Source of the DNA: Bacteroidota bacterium
GTDB lineage: Bacteria; Bacteroidota; Bacteroidia; Sphingobacteriales; Sphingobacteriaceae
Length of the DNA stretch: 50,215 bases
Reading direction: 5' to 3'
Assembly (NCBI GenBank): GCA_018266915.1
Contig: JAFDZM010000019.1
Coordinates: 1-50,215, forward strand
Shown: one piece after another, positions 32,080-39,746 of the stretch
How the letters are laid out: every line of letters begins with the position of its first letter
How positions within the stretch are numbered: position 1 is the stretch's first letter
The notes under the pieces: generated by a model
Database searches by the model: none
What the model was told of the DNA's origin: nothing
Seen by the model: the letters and a program-made list of their open reading frames with translations, nothing else
Position numbers and translations under genes: made by a program

Positions 32080-34629
32080 ATGAATAAACTTCTTTTTACT
32101 ATTCTTTTTGCCATAATAAGCACTGTTACACTTGCCCAGGTTAATCAACAACGACCGTCTCTGCAAAAGTCAATACCCGCAGATAGTTTAAGTTACCTGA
32201 ACCCAAGAGATTACATAATAGGGGGCATTACTGTTAGTGGTACCAAATACCTGGATAAGGATGTATTGGTGCAGATATCAAAGTTAAGCAAAGGCGACAG
32301 AATCAATTTACCGGGTGAGCAAAATGCAGCTGTGGTTAAAAGGATGTATGACCAGGGTCTTTTTGACGACGTGCAGTTATATATCACCAAAATCAACCTT
32401 GATACAGTTTACCTTGAAATAGCCGTTACCGAACGCCCGCGTTTGTCACGTTTGCATATTACAGGGATCAGAAAAGGTGAGATAGAAGACCTGCAAAAGA
32501 AATTAAGTGATAAAAACTCGAAAATTGTAAACGAAAACCTGTTAAGTACTACAACTGCTATCATTAAAAAACACTTTAATGAAAAAGGTTTCTTAAATAC
32601 AACAGTTAATATTAAACAGCGGAAAGACCCGGGAGATGCCAATAGCGTCATATTGGATGTTGCTGTGGACAAGAAACAAAAGGTCAGGATCAACAAAGTA
32701 ACATTTGAAGGAAACGTTGCTTTTTCGAGTAAAAAACTGAGAAAATACCTGAAGAAAACCCGTGAGCGCAGATGGTATAACCTTTTCGGCTCGAGGAAAT
32801 TCTTGCAGGAAAAATACGATGACGATAAGCAGAATCTGATTGAGAAAATGCAGGACAAAGGTTATCGTGATGCCGAGATTGTAAAGGACTCTGTTTGGAA
32901 AAACGATGATAACACCGTAAACGTTAAGATAAAAGTGTTTGAAGGCCACAAGTATTACTTCGGTAATATTAAATGGTCGGGGAATGCGCGTTATCCGGAT
33001 GAATTGCTGAATAAACTGATCCGCATTAAAAAAGGTGATGTGTTTAGCGAAGAAGAGTTGAATAAGCGTTTGCAGGGCCCTACACCTAACAACGATGACA
33101 TATCTACGCTTTACCTGGATGGTGGATACCTTACTTATAATGCCGATCCCGTTCAAACTAAAATTTATAATGACACTGTCGACCTTGACATCAGGATATA
33201 TGAAGGCCCGCAATATACCATTAGCCGTGTAGATGTTAAAGGTAACGATGTGACTAACGATAAGGTAGTTAGACGCGAGATCAGGGTGAAACCGGGACAA
33301 AAGTTCAATAAAGAATTATTGATCCGCAGTACACGTGAAATTGGTCAGCTGGGTAACTTTGATGAGCAAAAGACCGAGCCAAAGCCAACGAACATCAACC
33401 CGGCTGACGGAACAGTGGATATTATCTTCAACGTGGTTGAAAAACCATCTGACCAGATCGAACTTTCCGGCGGTTTCGGTGGCGGCCAAATAGTTGGTAC
33501 GTTGGGTTTGACCTTCAACAACTTCTCGTTAAAAAATATCTTCCACTTTAAAGACTATAAGCCGCTTCCAAAGGGCGACGGTCAAAAGTTGAGTATCCGT
33601 GGCCAGTCGAGCGGACGTATATATCAAAACTATTCGTTCACCTTCTCTGAACCGTGGCTTGGGGGTAAAAAACCAATATATTTTGCATTGTCAGCTTACA
33701 CGCAGTTAAGCTCGACAGGACAGTATTATACAAAAGATAACCCGAACTATAACAACCTGCGCATTAATGGTGTCGGGATTACATTGGGTAAAAGATTAAA
33801 CTGGCCCGATAACTATTTCCAGATTAATTACTCGTTGAACTTTGACCACTATAACCTGGACAACTACCCCGGGTATATATTTCAGAATGGTACATCATTC
33901 AATATCAAGCTGACGCAGGAAATTACCCGTAACTCATTGGATGCGCCGATATTCCCGACACAGGGTTCGAATATTAAATTTACTGTTCAGGGCACGCCGC
34001 CATATTCATTGTGGAACGGGGTGAACTATAAAATTGCCACACCTGAGCAAGAATACCATTTTGTGGAGTACTACAAAGTGAAATGGGACGCGCAATGGTT
34101 CCAGAAGATCATTGGTAAACTGGTGCTGATGTCGCAGGTACGTTTCGGTTTCTTAGGCGAGTATAATTCTTTCGTACCGGCCTCTCCGTTTGAGCGTTTC
34201 AAACTGGGTGGCGATGGTATGCAGAGCTACGAATTTTTGCAGGGTAGTGATATTATCGGTTTAAGAGGCTACCAAAACTTCTCAATCATCCCGATAGGAA
34301 CAAATTATAATGTGAACAACAACCCGGGCAGCACTATCTATAATAAATATACATTTGAATTACGCCACCCGGTTATTGCCAGTCAGTCGGCAACTATATT
34401 TGTACTGGCATTTGCTGAAGGTGGTAACGTATGGGATAACTTTAATCAATTTAACCCGTTTAACGTAAGACGCTCAGTAGGTGTTGGAGCAAGAATATTT
34501 TTGCCTATTTTTGGTTTGCTTGGCCTGGATTATGGATATGGATTTGACAAGATTCCCGGAATACCGGATGCGAACAAGGGGCAGTTCCATTTCTCGATCT
34601 CTCAGAGCCTGAGCGGAGGATTTAATTAA
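32080..34629 (+). CDS. bamA: Outer membrane protein assembly factor BamA
   Basis: An 849-residue Omp85-family protein that inserts beta-barrel proteins into the outer membrane. It has a signal peptide (MNKLLFTILFAIISTVTLAQ) and about five POTRA domains over residues ~45-470. The first begins DYIIGGITVSGTKYLDKDVL, and later ones include VRINKVTFEGN and YTISRVDVKGNDVTNDKVV. A C-terminal barrel (~475-849) carries SGGFGGGQIVGTLGLTF and the conserved LRGYQ loop-6 motif (DIIGLRGYQNFS) and ends in an aromatic-rich strand. It is followed at 6 nt by the first of two periplasmic chaperone genes, a conserved grouping. Confidence 0.97.
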   Translation: MNKLLFTILFAIISTVTLAQVNQQRPSLQKSIPADSLSYLNPRDYIIGGITVSGTKYLDKDVLVQISKLSKGDRINLPGEQNAAVVKRMYDQGLFDDVQLYITKINLDTVYLEIAVTERPRLSRLHITGIRKGEIEDLQKKLSDKNSKIVNENLLSTTTAIIKKHFNEKGFLNTTVNIKQRKDPGDANSVILDVAVDKKQKVRINKVTFEGNVAFSSKKLRKYLKKTRERRWYNLFGSRKFLQEKYDDDKQNLIEKMQDKGYRDAEIVKDSVWKNDDNTVNVKIKVFEGHKYYFGNIKWSGNARYPDELLNKLIRIKKGDVFSEEELNKRLQGPTPNNDDISTLYLDGGYLTYNADPVQTKIYNDTVDLDIRIYEGPQYTISRVDVKGNDVTNDKVVRREIRVKPGQKFNKELLIRSTREIGQLGNFDEQKTEPKPTNINPADGTVDIIFNVVEKPSDQIELSGGFGGGQIVGTLGLTFNNFSLKNIFHFKDYKPLPKGDGQKLSIRGQSSGRIYQNYSFTFSEPWLGGKKPIYFALSAYTQLSSTGQYYTKDNPNYNNLRINGVGITLGKRLNWPDNYFQINYSLNFDHYNLDNYPGYIFQNGTSFNIKLTQEITRNSLDAPIFPTQGSNIKFTVQGTPPYSLWNGVNYKIATPEQEYHFVEYYKVKWDAQWFQKIIGKLVLMSQVRFGFLGEYNSFVPASPFERFKLGGDGMQSYEFLQGSDIIGLRGYQNFSIIPIGTNYNVNNNPGSTIYNKYTFELRHPVIASQSATIFVLAFAEGGNVWDNFNQFNPFNVRRSVGVGARIFLPIFGLLGLDYGYGFDKIPGIPDANKGQFHFSISQSLSGGFN

Positions 34630-34635
34630 AATTAT

Positions 34636-35166
34636 ATGAAGAAAATAATTTTATTATTAGTTCTTACGTTTACAGCGTTTACGAGTACATTTGCGCAGCG
34701 TTTTGCGTTCGTTGATTCAGATTATATCCTGAAACATGTACCTGAATATGCCGCTGCACAAAAGCAATTGGCTGCATTGTCAGACCAATGGCAAAAGGAA
34801 GTAGATACACGGTCGCAGGAGATTGATCGTTTATACAAAGCATATGAGGCCGATCAGGTTTTACTGACGCCTGATATGAAAAAGCGTCGCGAGGCTGAGA
34901 TAACTGACAAAGAAAAATCCGTTAAGGAATTTCAGCGTCAGAAATTTGGCCCGGATGGCGAGCTGGCAAAAAAGAGCACTGCCCTGATAAAACCAATACA
35001 GGACAGGATAACAAAAGCCATACAGGAAGTAGCTGAGGGGGAGGATCTGGATATGATATTTGACAAAAACAGCGAAGTGATTATGCTGTATGCTAATCCG
35101 AGGTATGATAAGAGTGCAGATGTGATAACGAAACTGGGTCTGAAACCCGGTGTGTTTGCGAGATAA
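34636..35166 (+). CDS. OmpH/Skp-family periplasmic chaperone (copy 1)
   Basis: A 176-residue protein with signal peptide MKKIILLLVLTFTAFTSTFAQ. The mature part begins RFAFVDSDYILKHVPEY, typical of OmpH/Skp, and continues as a long charged coiled coil (residues ~40-130) before returning to a beta-rich body (DLDMIFDKNSEVIMLYA). Skp trimers hold unfolded outer-membrane proteins on the way to BamA. It lies 6 nt after bamA and 45 nt before a second, diverged copy, so all three are co-expressed. The C-terminal extension KLGLKPGVFAR is shared in reduced form by copy 2. Confidence 0.94.
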   Translation: MKKIILLLVLTFTAFTSTFAQRFAFVDSDYILKHVPEYAAAQKQLAALSDQWQKEVDTRSQEIDRLYKAYEADQVLLTPDMKKRREAEITDKEKSVKEFQRQKFGPDGELAKKSTALIKPIQDRITKAIQEVAEGEDLDMIFDKNSEVIMLYANPRYDKSADVITKLGLKPGVFAR

Positions 35167-35211
35167 AGATTTAAAAAAAGATAAACTATTATTAAACACA
35201 GAACAGTAAAA

Positions 35212-35724
35212 ATGAAAAAACTATTAAAGGTAGCTTTAATCGCAGTATGTATTGTATTTGCAGGAAATCTGGCTAAAGCGCAAAGTAAAATTGGGTATGT
35301 GGCGGTGGACGCAATCGTAGATCAGATGCCTGAAACCAAAGTTGCCATCAAAACCATAACAGACTACAATAAACAATTCATCGATGAACTGACAAAAATG
35401 AATAATGCATTCCAGGCAGCTGGTCAGGCATATCAGGCTCAACGTAATACTATGACTGACGCTATACGTACTTCAAAGGAGTCAGAATTAAACGACATGC
35501 AAAAACGCATGAGCGATTACCAGAATACAGCACAACAGCAAGTACAAGCTAAACAAGCTGAATTAGGTAAACCAATCATTGAGAAAGTAAGGGCTGCAGT
35601 TGCGCAGGTAGCTAAAGAAAAAGGCTATACTTATGTGATCAACTCATCACAAACTGACTTGGTTGTATCGCCTCCGGGTGATGACCTGGCTGCGGAAGTG
35701 AAAGCTAAATTAGGTTTAAAATAA
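35212..35724 (+). CDS. OmpH/Skp-family periplasmic chaperone (copy 2)
   Basis: A 170-residue paralogue of the preceding gene, with signal peptide MKKLLKVALIAVCIVFAGNLAKAQ. The opening strand is SKIGYVAVDAIVDQMPE, followed by a Gln/Ala-rich coiled coil (~45-120) and the closing YTYVINSSQTDLVVSPPGDDLAAEVKAKLGLK. The two copies share fold but little identity in the helices, suggesting different clients or hetero-assembly. Tandem OmpH genes after bamA are usual in Bacteroidota. A strong terminator follows at 35750-35777. Confidence 0.94.
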   Translation: MKKLLKVALIAVCIVFAGNLAKAQSKIGYVAVDAIVDQMPETKVAIKTITDYNKQFIDELTKMNNAFQAAGQAYQAQRNTMTDAIRTSKESELNDMQKRMSDYQNTAQQQVQAKQAELGKPIIEKVRAAVAQVAKEKGYTYVINSSQTDLVVSPPGDDLAAEVKAKLGLK

Positions 35725-35749
35725 ATTAATTTATAAATCATTTTACAGG

Positions 35750-35777
35750 AGCGTCCCGAAACTTCGGGACGCTTTTT
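35750..35777 (+). terminator. Rho-independent terminator after the bamA-skp-skp unit
   Basis: AGCGTCCCGAA and TTCGGGACGCT form a perfect 11-bp stem with a 2-nt spacer, followed by TTTT. It lies 14 nt before the murI GTG start, so murI should have its own promoter or depend on read-through. Confidence 0.88.
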
Positions 35778-35790
35778 CTATTTTAGCGCT

Positions 35791-36621
35791 GTGTTAAATA
35801 AGCAACCTATAGGCATTTTTGATTCAGGGTACGGCGGTCTTACCGTTTTCCGTTCAATTGCCGACCAGCTCCCCGGTTATGATTACATCTATTTAGGTGA
35901 TAATGCCCGCGCACCCTACGGCAACCGGTCATTCAATACCATCCATGAATATACCTGGGAGTGTGTGCAAATGCTGTTTAACATGGGATGCCCACTGATA
36001 ATACTTGCCTGTAACACGGCTTCGGCAAAAGCACTGCGTACCATTCAGCAACGTGATCTGATTCACGAAGATTCTGCTAAAAGGGTCCTTGGTGTGATCC
36101 GCCCTACAGCAGAGGTGATCGGAAATTATACTCAGACCAAACAGATAGGGGTACTGGGGACAAAAGGTACTGTGCAATCAGAGTCCTACCTGATCGAGAT
36201 CAATAACTTTTTCCCGGATGTAAAAGTGCACCAGCAGGCTTGCCCGCTTTGGGTGCCGCTGGTTGAGAATGGCGAACACAATCAGCCAGGCGCGGATTAT
36301 TTCGTGAAAAAATACCTCGATCAGGTGCTGGCAAAATCTGATCAGATCGACACACTATTATTGGCTTGTACCCATTACCCATTATTGCAGGAAAAGATCA
36401 GCGCCTATTTGCCCGGACATATCAAAGTTGTTCCTCAAGGCGATATTGTGGCTGCAAGTTTAAAAGACTACCTGAACCGTCACCCTGAAATGGAGCAAAA
36501 ACTAACCAGGGGAGGCACACGTCAATTCTTCACTACCTCAGACGATACGGATGATTTCGATCTTCATGCCTCCATGTTCTTTTCTGAACAGGTAAAATCT
36601 GAATATATTCCCTTAAAATAG
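35791..36621 (+). CDS. murI: Glutamate racemase
   Basis: A 276-residue cytoplasmic enzyme making D-glutamate for peptidoglycan. The first catalytic site is IGIFDSGYGGLTVF (Asp11-Ser12) with Cys74 in ILACNTASAKAL; the second cysteine is in LLLACTHYPLL. GDNARAPYGNR and RPTA are also conserved. The start is a GTG; the reading frame in the 14 nt between it and the preceding terminator has no ATG. It closes the envelope cluster and is followed by a hairpin at 36630. Confidence 0.96.
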   Translation: MLNKQPIGIFDSGYGGLTVFRSIADQLPGYDYIYLGDNARAPYGNRSFNTIHEYTWECVQMLFNMGCPLIILACNTASAKALRTIQQRDLIHEDSAKRVLGVIRPTAEVIGNYTQTKQIGVLGTKGTVQSESYLIEINNFFPDVKVHQQACPLWVPLVENGEHNQPGADYFVKKYLDQVLAKSDQIDTLLLACTHYPLLQEKISAYLPGHIKVVPQGDIVAASLKDYLNRHPEMEQKLTRGGTRQFFTTSDDTDDFDLHASMFFSEQVKSEYIPLK

Positions 36622-36629
36622 TTTTAAGT

Positions 36630-36667
36630 GTTCACGTTCACGCGCCGTGAACGCTCGTGAACGCTTT
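36630..36667 (+). terminator. Nested hairpin after murI
   Basis: Two GTTCACG words face two CGTGAAC words: inner stem 36636-36642 with 36646-36652, outer stem 36630-36635 with 36657-36662, then CGCTTTATT. It is a likely terminator 8 nt past the murI stop. Confidence 0.7.
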
Positions 36668-36815
36668 ATTGAAAATCAGTAGATTATGATTTGATCTTTG
36701 GTGACAAATCTGTGTCACCCCTTTTATTTTATATTTTCAATATCTTTGGGTATAAATTCTATCAACTTAATAGAACTTATTAAGCACGGCCCGTTAAAAA
36801 TTGCACATCATTTAG

Positions 36816-36823
36816 TAAGTTTG
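36816..36823 (+). promoter_or_regulatory. -7 box of the nuoH-N operon
   Basis: TAAGTTTG matches TAnnTTTG exactly and lies 19 nt before the nuoH TTG start. The nearest TTG upstream is too close to be a standard -33 box. Confidence 0.5.
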
Positions 36824-36842
36824 CAACCGGAGCCACAGATCA

Positions 36843-37913
36843 TTGAACTTTTATATTAAATACCTTATTATCGCTGTCGGCCTGTTCGCTTTTTCAGGCT
36901 TCTTTGCACTTTTCGGCGTTTATGCCGAAAGGAAAGTATCAGCGTTCATTCAGGACAGGCTGGGTCCCACAGAAACCGGGAAATTCGGACTGCTCCAAAC
37001 CATCGCCGATGTAATTAAACTATTGATCAAAGAATCAATAATTCCTGCTGCTGCCGATAAATTGTTATTTATGCTGGCGCCGGCTATCATATTCATCGCC
37101 GTTTACATGGGCTTTGCTGCCATTCCATGGGCGCCCGGCATTGCGCCATCCAATCTAAATTTAGGGTTATATTATATTTTCGCCATACTTTCCGTCGAGA
37201 CCTTAGGTATCCTGATGGCAGGTTGGGGATCAAATAATAAATATTCTATTTTGGGAGCGATGCGCTCCGCCGCACAGATCATCTCTTACGAGATACCTGC
37301 AGGCTTTGCCATCATTGCGGTGATCATGATCGCACAAACCATGAACCTGCAAACTATATCGGCACAGCAGGGAATACTGTCATCAGAGAAAGCGAGCTTT
37401 TTAGGCATTTGGGATGTATCGCATCAAGGCGGCATACTGGCCTGGAATATTTTCAGGGCGCCGCACCTGATCATTGCTTTTGTGATCTATTTCATAGCTT
37501 CATTGGCTGAAAGTAACCGGGCACCATTTGATATCCCGGAAGCTGAGTCAGAACTGGTAGCCGGTTTTCATACTGAGTTTACAGGAATGCGTTTTGCATT
37601 CGTTTTTTTGGCAGAGTATTCGATGATGTTCCTGGTATCGATGGTGGCTGTTATTCTTTTCCTCGGAGCATGGAATACACCGTTACCAAATATCGGCAGT
37701 GTGCACTTAGCTGATTGGACAACAGGAGCTGCCTGGGGGATATTCTGGACAGTATTAAAAGTATTAGCCCTGGTGGGCGTACAAATGTGGATACGCTGGA
37801 CATTGCCACGCTTGCGTGTGGATCAGCTGATGAACCTATGCTGGAAGGTATTAACACCACTGGCATTTGCATGCATGCTGGTATCAGGCATATGGCGGTT
37901 GTGGGTAATGTAA
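36843..37913 (+). CDS. nuoH: NADH-quinone oxidoreductase subunit H
   Basis: A 356-residue membrane subunit of complex I that links the peripheral arm to the proton-pumping arm and lines the quinone channel. Eight or more transmembrane helices are visible. Diagnostic motifs are [38 protein letters not shown] and the acidic quinone-site loop [23 protein letters not shown]. The start is TTG at 36843; no in-frame ATG exists upstream, and this start gives the expected short N-terminus before helix 1. It is first in a seven-gene run nuoH-N. No nuoA-G genes precede it; murI does. Its stop is the first base set of a 101-bp duplicated spacer. Confidence 0.95.
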   Translation: MNFYIKYLIIAVGLFAFSGFFALFGVYAERKVSAFIQDRLGPTETGKFGLLQTIADVIKLLIKESIIPAAADKLLFMLAPAIIFIAVYMGFAAIPWAPGIAPSNLNLGLYYIFAILSVETLGILMAGWGSNNKYSILGAMRSAAQIISYEIPAGFAIIAVIMIAQTMNLQTISAQQGILSSEKASFLGIWDVSHQGGILAWNIFRAPHLIIAFVIYFIASLAESNRAPFDIPEAESELVAGFHTEFTGMRFAFVFLAEYSMMFLVSMVAVILFLGAWNTPLPNIGSVHLADWTTGAAWGIFWTVLKVLALVGVQMWIRWTLPRLRVDQLMNLCWKVLTPLAFACMLVSGIWRLWVM

Positions 37914-38110
37914 TTAGTGAATGAGTGAGTTAGTGAATGAGTGATTTGTAAGATTGATATAGAATAAATCATGGTAATCCTTTAATCAAGCGAATCATGG
38001 TTCAGACAATTTAATTAGTGAATGAGTGAGTTAGTGAATTAGTGATTAGAAGAAATAAAAAAAATCATAGTACTCATTTAATCAAATAAATCATAGTTCA
38101 GACAAAAGAA
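37911..38110. repeat. Imperfect tandem duplication (~101 bp x 2) between nuoH and nuoI
   Basis: Unit 1 starts at the nuoH stop codon (37911) and unit 2 at 38012. Both begin TAATTAGTGAATGAGTGAGT and end with words like AATCATGGTTCAGACAATT / AATCATAGTTCAGACAAAAG. The first third is almost identical and the rest diverged. The same TTCAGACA word occurs at ~19835-19850, and the AGTGAATGAGTGA word occurs inverted at ~26560-26597. Confidence 0.85.
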
Positions 38111-38114
38111 TTTA

Positions 38115-38702
38115 GTGTTTAACAAAGTAGCACATGGTTTTAAAACAGCATGGAAAGGTTTAGCCCTTACCATCAGGCATCTTTTTGCGTCTAACGCGAA
38201 GAGGAAAATAACACCGGTGAGCAATGATAACTATTTCAAGAACCTGGAGGGAACAAACACCATACAATATCCGAAACAGCATTTACCCGTGCCTGAAGTG
38301 GGGCGTTATCAATTGGAGGTAGAGATTGACGACTGCATAGTGTGCGACCTTTGCGCCAAAATATGCCCGGTTGATTGTATCGATATTGAATCGATAAAAG
38401 CAACGGAAGCTTTCGGACAAACATCAGATGGCTCACCCAAACGTATTTACGCGGCTAAGTTTGATATAGATATGGCCAAATGCATGTACTGCGGTTTGTG
38501 TACCATTGTGTGCCCTACTGAATGCATTATTATGACCAATCAGTACGACAGAACGGTATTTGAACTGAAAGATTTGACCTATGAGTTTTCGGATATGACA
38601 CCCGAAGATGCTGCCGAAAAACGCATGCTTTTGGATAAACAAATTGCCGAACGCCAGGCTGCCAAATTAGCTGCCATGAACAAAAAGGAGGGTGAAGCAT
38701 GA
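38115..38702 (+). CDS. nuoI: NADH-quinone oxidoreductase subunit I
   Basis: A 195-residue iron-sulfur subunit carrying clusters N6a and N6b on the path to quinone. Two 4Fe-4S ferredoxin motifs are complete: CIVCDLCAKICP (Cys74, 77, 80, 84) and CMYCGLCTIVCP (Cys123, 126, 129, 133). The C-terminal ~45 residues are a charged Ala/Lys/Glu tail. The start is GTG at 38115, only ~5 nt after the duplicated spacer, with no ATG at an equivalent position. The stop overlaps the nuoJ start (ATGA), showing translational coupling. Confidence 0.96.
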   Translation: MFNKVAHGFKTAWKGLALTIRHLFASNAKRKITPVSNDNYFKNLEGTNTIQYPKQHLPVPEVGRYQLEVEIDDCIVCDLCAKICPVDCIDIESIKATEAFGQTSDGSPKRIYAAKFDIDMAKCMYCGLCTIVCPTECIIMTNQYDRTVFELKDLTYEFSDMTPEDAAEKRMLLDKQIAERQAAKLAAMNKKEGEA

Positions 38703-39247
38703 CGATGGTAAAAGCGCTCTTCTACCTGATGGGATTTATTACTTTAGCTTCAGCATTGTTTGTGGCTGCCAGTAAAAACCTGGTCCGTAGTGTATTTATG
38801 TTTTTTGTTACGCTTTTATCATTGGCAGGTTTATATGTGCTGGCGTTAGCCGATTTCGTGGCGATAACACAGATCGTAATCTATGTGGGTGGTATCCTTG
38901 TGCTGGTGTTGTTTGCCTTCATGCTATCCGGCAAAGAAACACTGGCCAATTTACAGCAACAGAATGATCGTTTTATCAGTATAAGCAAGCTGCCTGCATT
39001 GTTGCTGGCCGTGTTGTTCTTTATTGTAATGGTCAATATCCTGTTCAAAACAGATATCAATAATTTACAATGGGTAAATAAGGCTGTATCCTATAAAATA
39101 GATATAAAGCCCGATAGCCCGATGACCAGCAATATCGGCACCAATCTGATGACCACCTATCTGCTGCCTTTTGAAGCCATATCCATTTTGCTGATGATGG
39201 CTTTGGTGGGTGCCGCGCATTTATCAAGGAAGGAGAAAAACGGATGA
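38699..39247 (+). CDS. nuoJ: NADH-quinone oxidoreductase subunit J
   Basis: A 182-residue membrane subunit with about five transmembrane helices (MGFITLASALFVAASKNLVRSVFMFFVTLLSLAGLYVLALADFVAITQIVIYVGGILVLVLFAFML). The conserved pi-bulge helix region with VYVGGILVLVLFA-like sequence is typical of NuoJ. The ATG at 38699 overlaps the nuoI stop; a second ATG two codons later is an alternative. The stop overlaps the nuoK start by 4 nt. Confidence 0.94.
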   Translation: MTMVKALFYLMGFITLASALFVAASKNLVRSVFMFFVTLLSLAGLYVLALADFVAITQIVIYVGGILVLVLFAFMLSGKETLANLQQQNDRFISISKLPALLLAVLFFIVMVNILFKTDINNLQWVNKAVSYKIDIKPDSPMTSNIGTNLMTTYLLPFEAISILLMMALVGAAHLSRKEKNG

Positions 39248-39549
39248 TCGGTTTATCAGATTTTCTCATCGTGAGCGCCGGGCTGTTTTGTGTCGGTTTG
39301 TATGTTATCCTTACCAAGCGTAATGCGATCCAGGTATTGATCGGCATAGAGATGATGCTGAATGCGGCCATATTAAACCTGGTAGCCTTTGGCAAATACG
39401 ACCGTTTTAATAACGGCGGACAAATGTTTGCCCTGTTTGCCATTGTGCTTGCCGCTGCAACAACCGCAGTAGCATTAGCCATTATACTGAACGTTTATAA
39501 AAAATATAAGACTATTGATCCGAACGAGATACACGAATTGAAGGATTGA
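39244..39549 (+). CDS. nuoK: NADH-quinone oxidoreductase subunit K
   Basis: A 101-residue, three-helix membrane subunit (MrpC-like). The helix-2 motif with its conserved glutamate, VLIGIEMMLNAAILNLVAF, and the helix-3 AIVLAAATTAVALAIILNVYKKY are clear. The length is standard and it overlaps nuoJ by 4 nt. After nuoK a 197-nt repeat-bearing spacer breaks the otherwise overlapping operon. Confidence 0.95.
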   Translation: MIGLSDFLIVSAGLFCVGLYVILTKRNAIQVLIGIEMMLNAAILNLVAFGKYDRFNNGGQMFALFAIVLAAATTAVALAIILNVYKKYKTIDPNEIHELKD

Positions 39550-39559
39550 CAATGCGCTC

Positions 39560-39725
39560 TGACCTAAAACATAAAATGATAGAACTATCCCTATGTCATT
39601 GCGAGGCGCAAGGCGGGCGGTGTGTGCCGCGCAACGAAGCAATCGCATGCTATACAGGGCGGATAAGCATAGTTCGCGATTGCTTCTTCACCCCACGGGC
39701 CGTTCATCGCAATGACATGGATTAA
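39560..39725. repeat. Nested inverted repeat of the GTCATTGCGAGG / GAAGCAATC type
   Basis: The outer arms ATGTCATTGCGA (39593-39604) and TCGCAATGACAT (39707-39718) are perfect over 12 bp; the inner arms GAAGCAATCGC (39636-39646) and GCGATTGCTTC (39676-39686) over 11 bp. This matches a widely dispersed bacterial intergenic palindrome and sits between nuoK and nuoL. Confidence 0.82.
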
Positions 39726-39746
39726 CATACAGAACAAACAATAACA

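Noticed and set aside
32593..33300. 235-codon open frame antisense to bamA
   Set aside because: It lies fully within the strongly supported bamA gene on the other strand, has no recognisable domain, and reads as the mirror of a conserved coding sequence.
37911..38110. Possible CRISPR array
   Set aside because: There are only two imperfect units with no unique spacers of regular length and no cas genes; the structure is a tandem duplication.
39592..39720. tRNA-like gene in the nuoK-nuoL gap
   Set aside because: The paired arms are long simple inverted repeats without D-, anticodon- or T-loop features.
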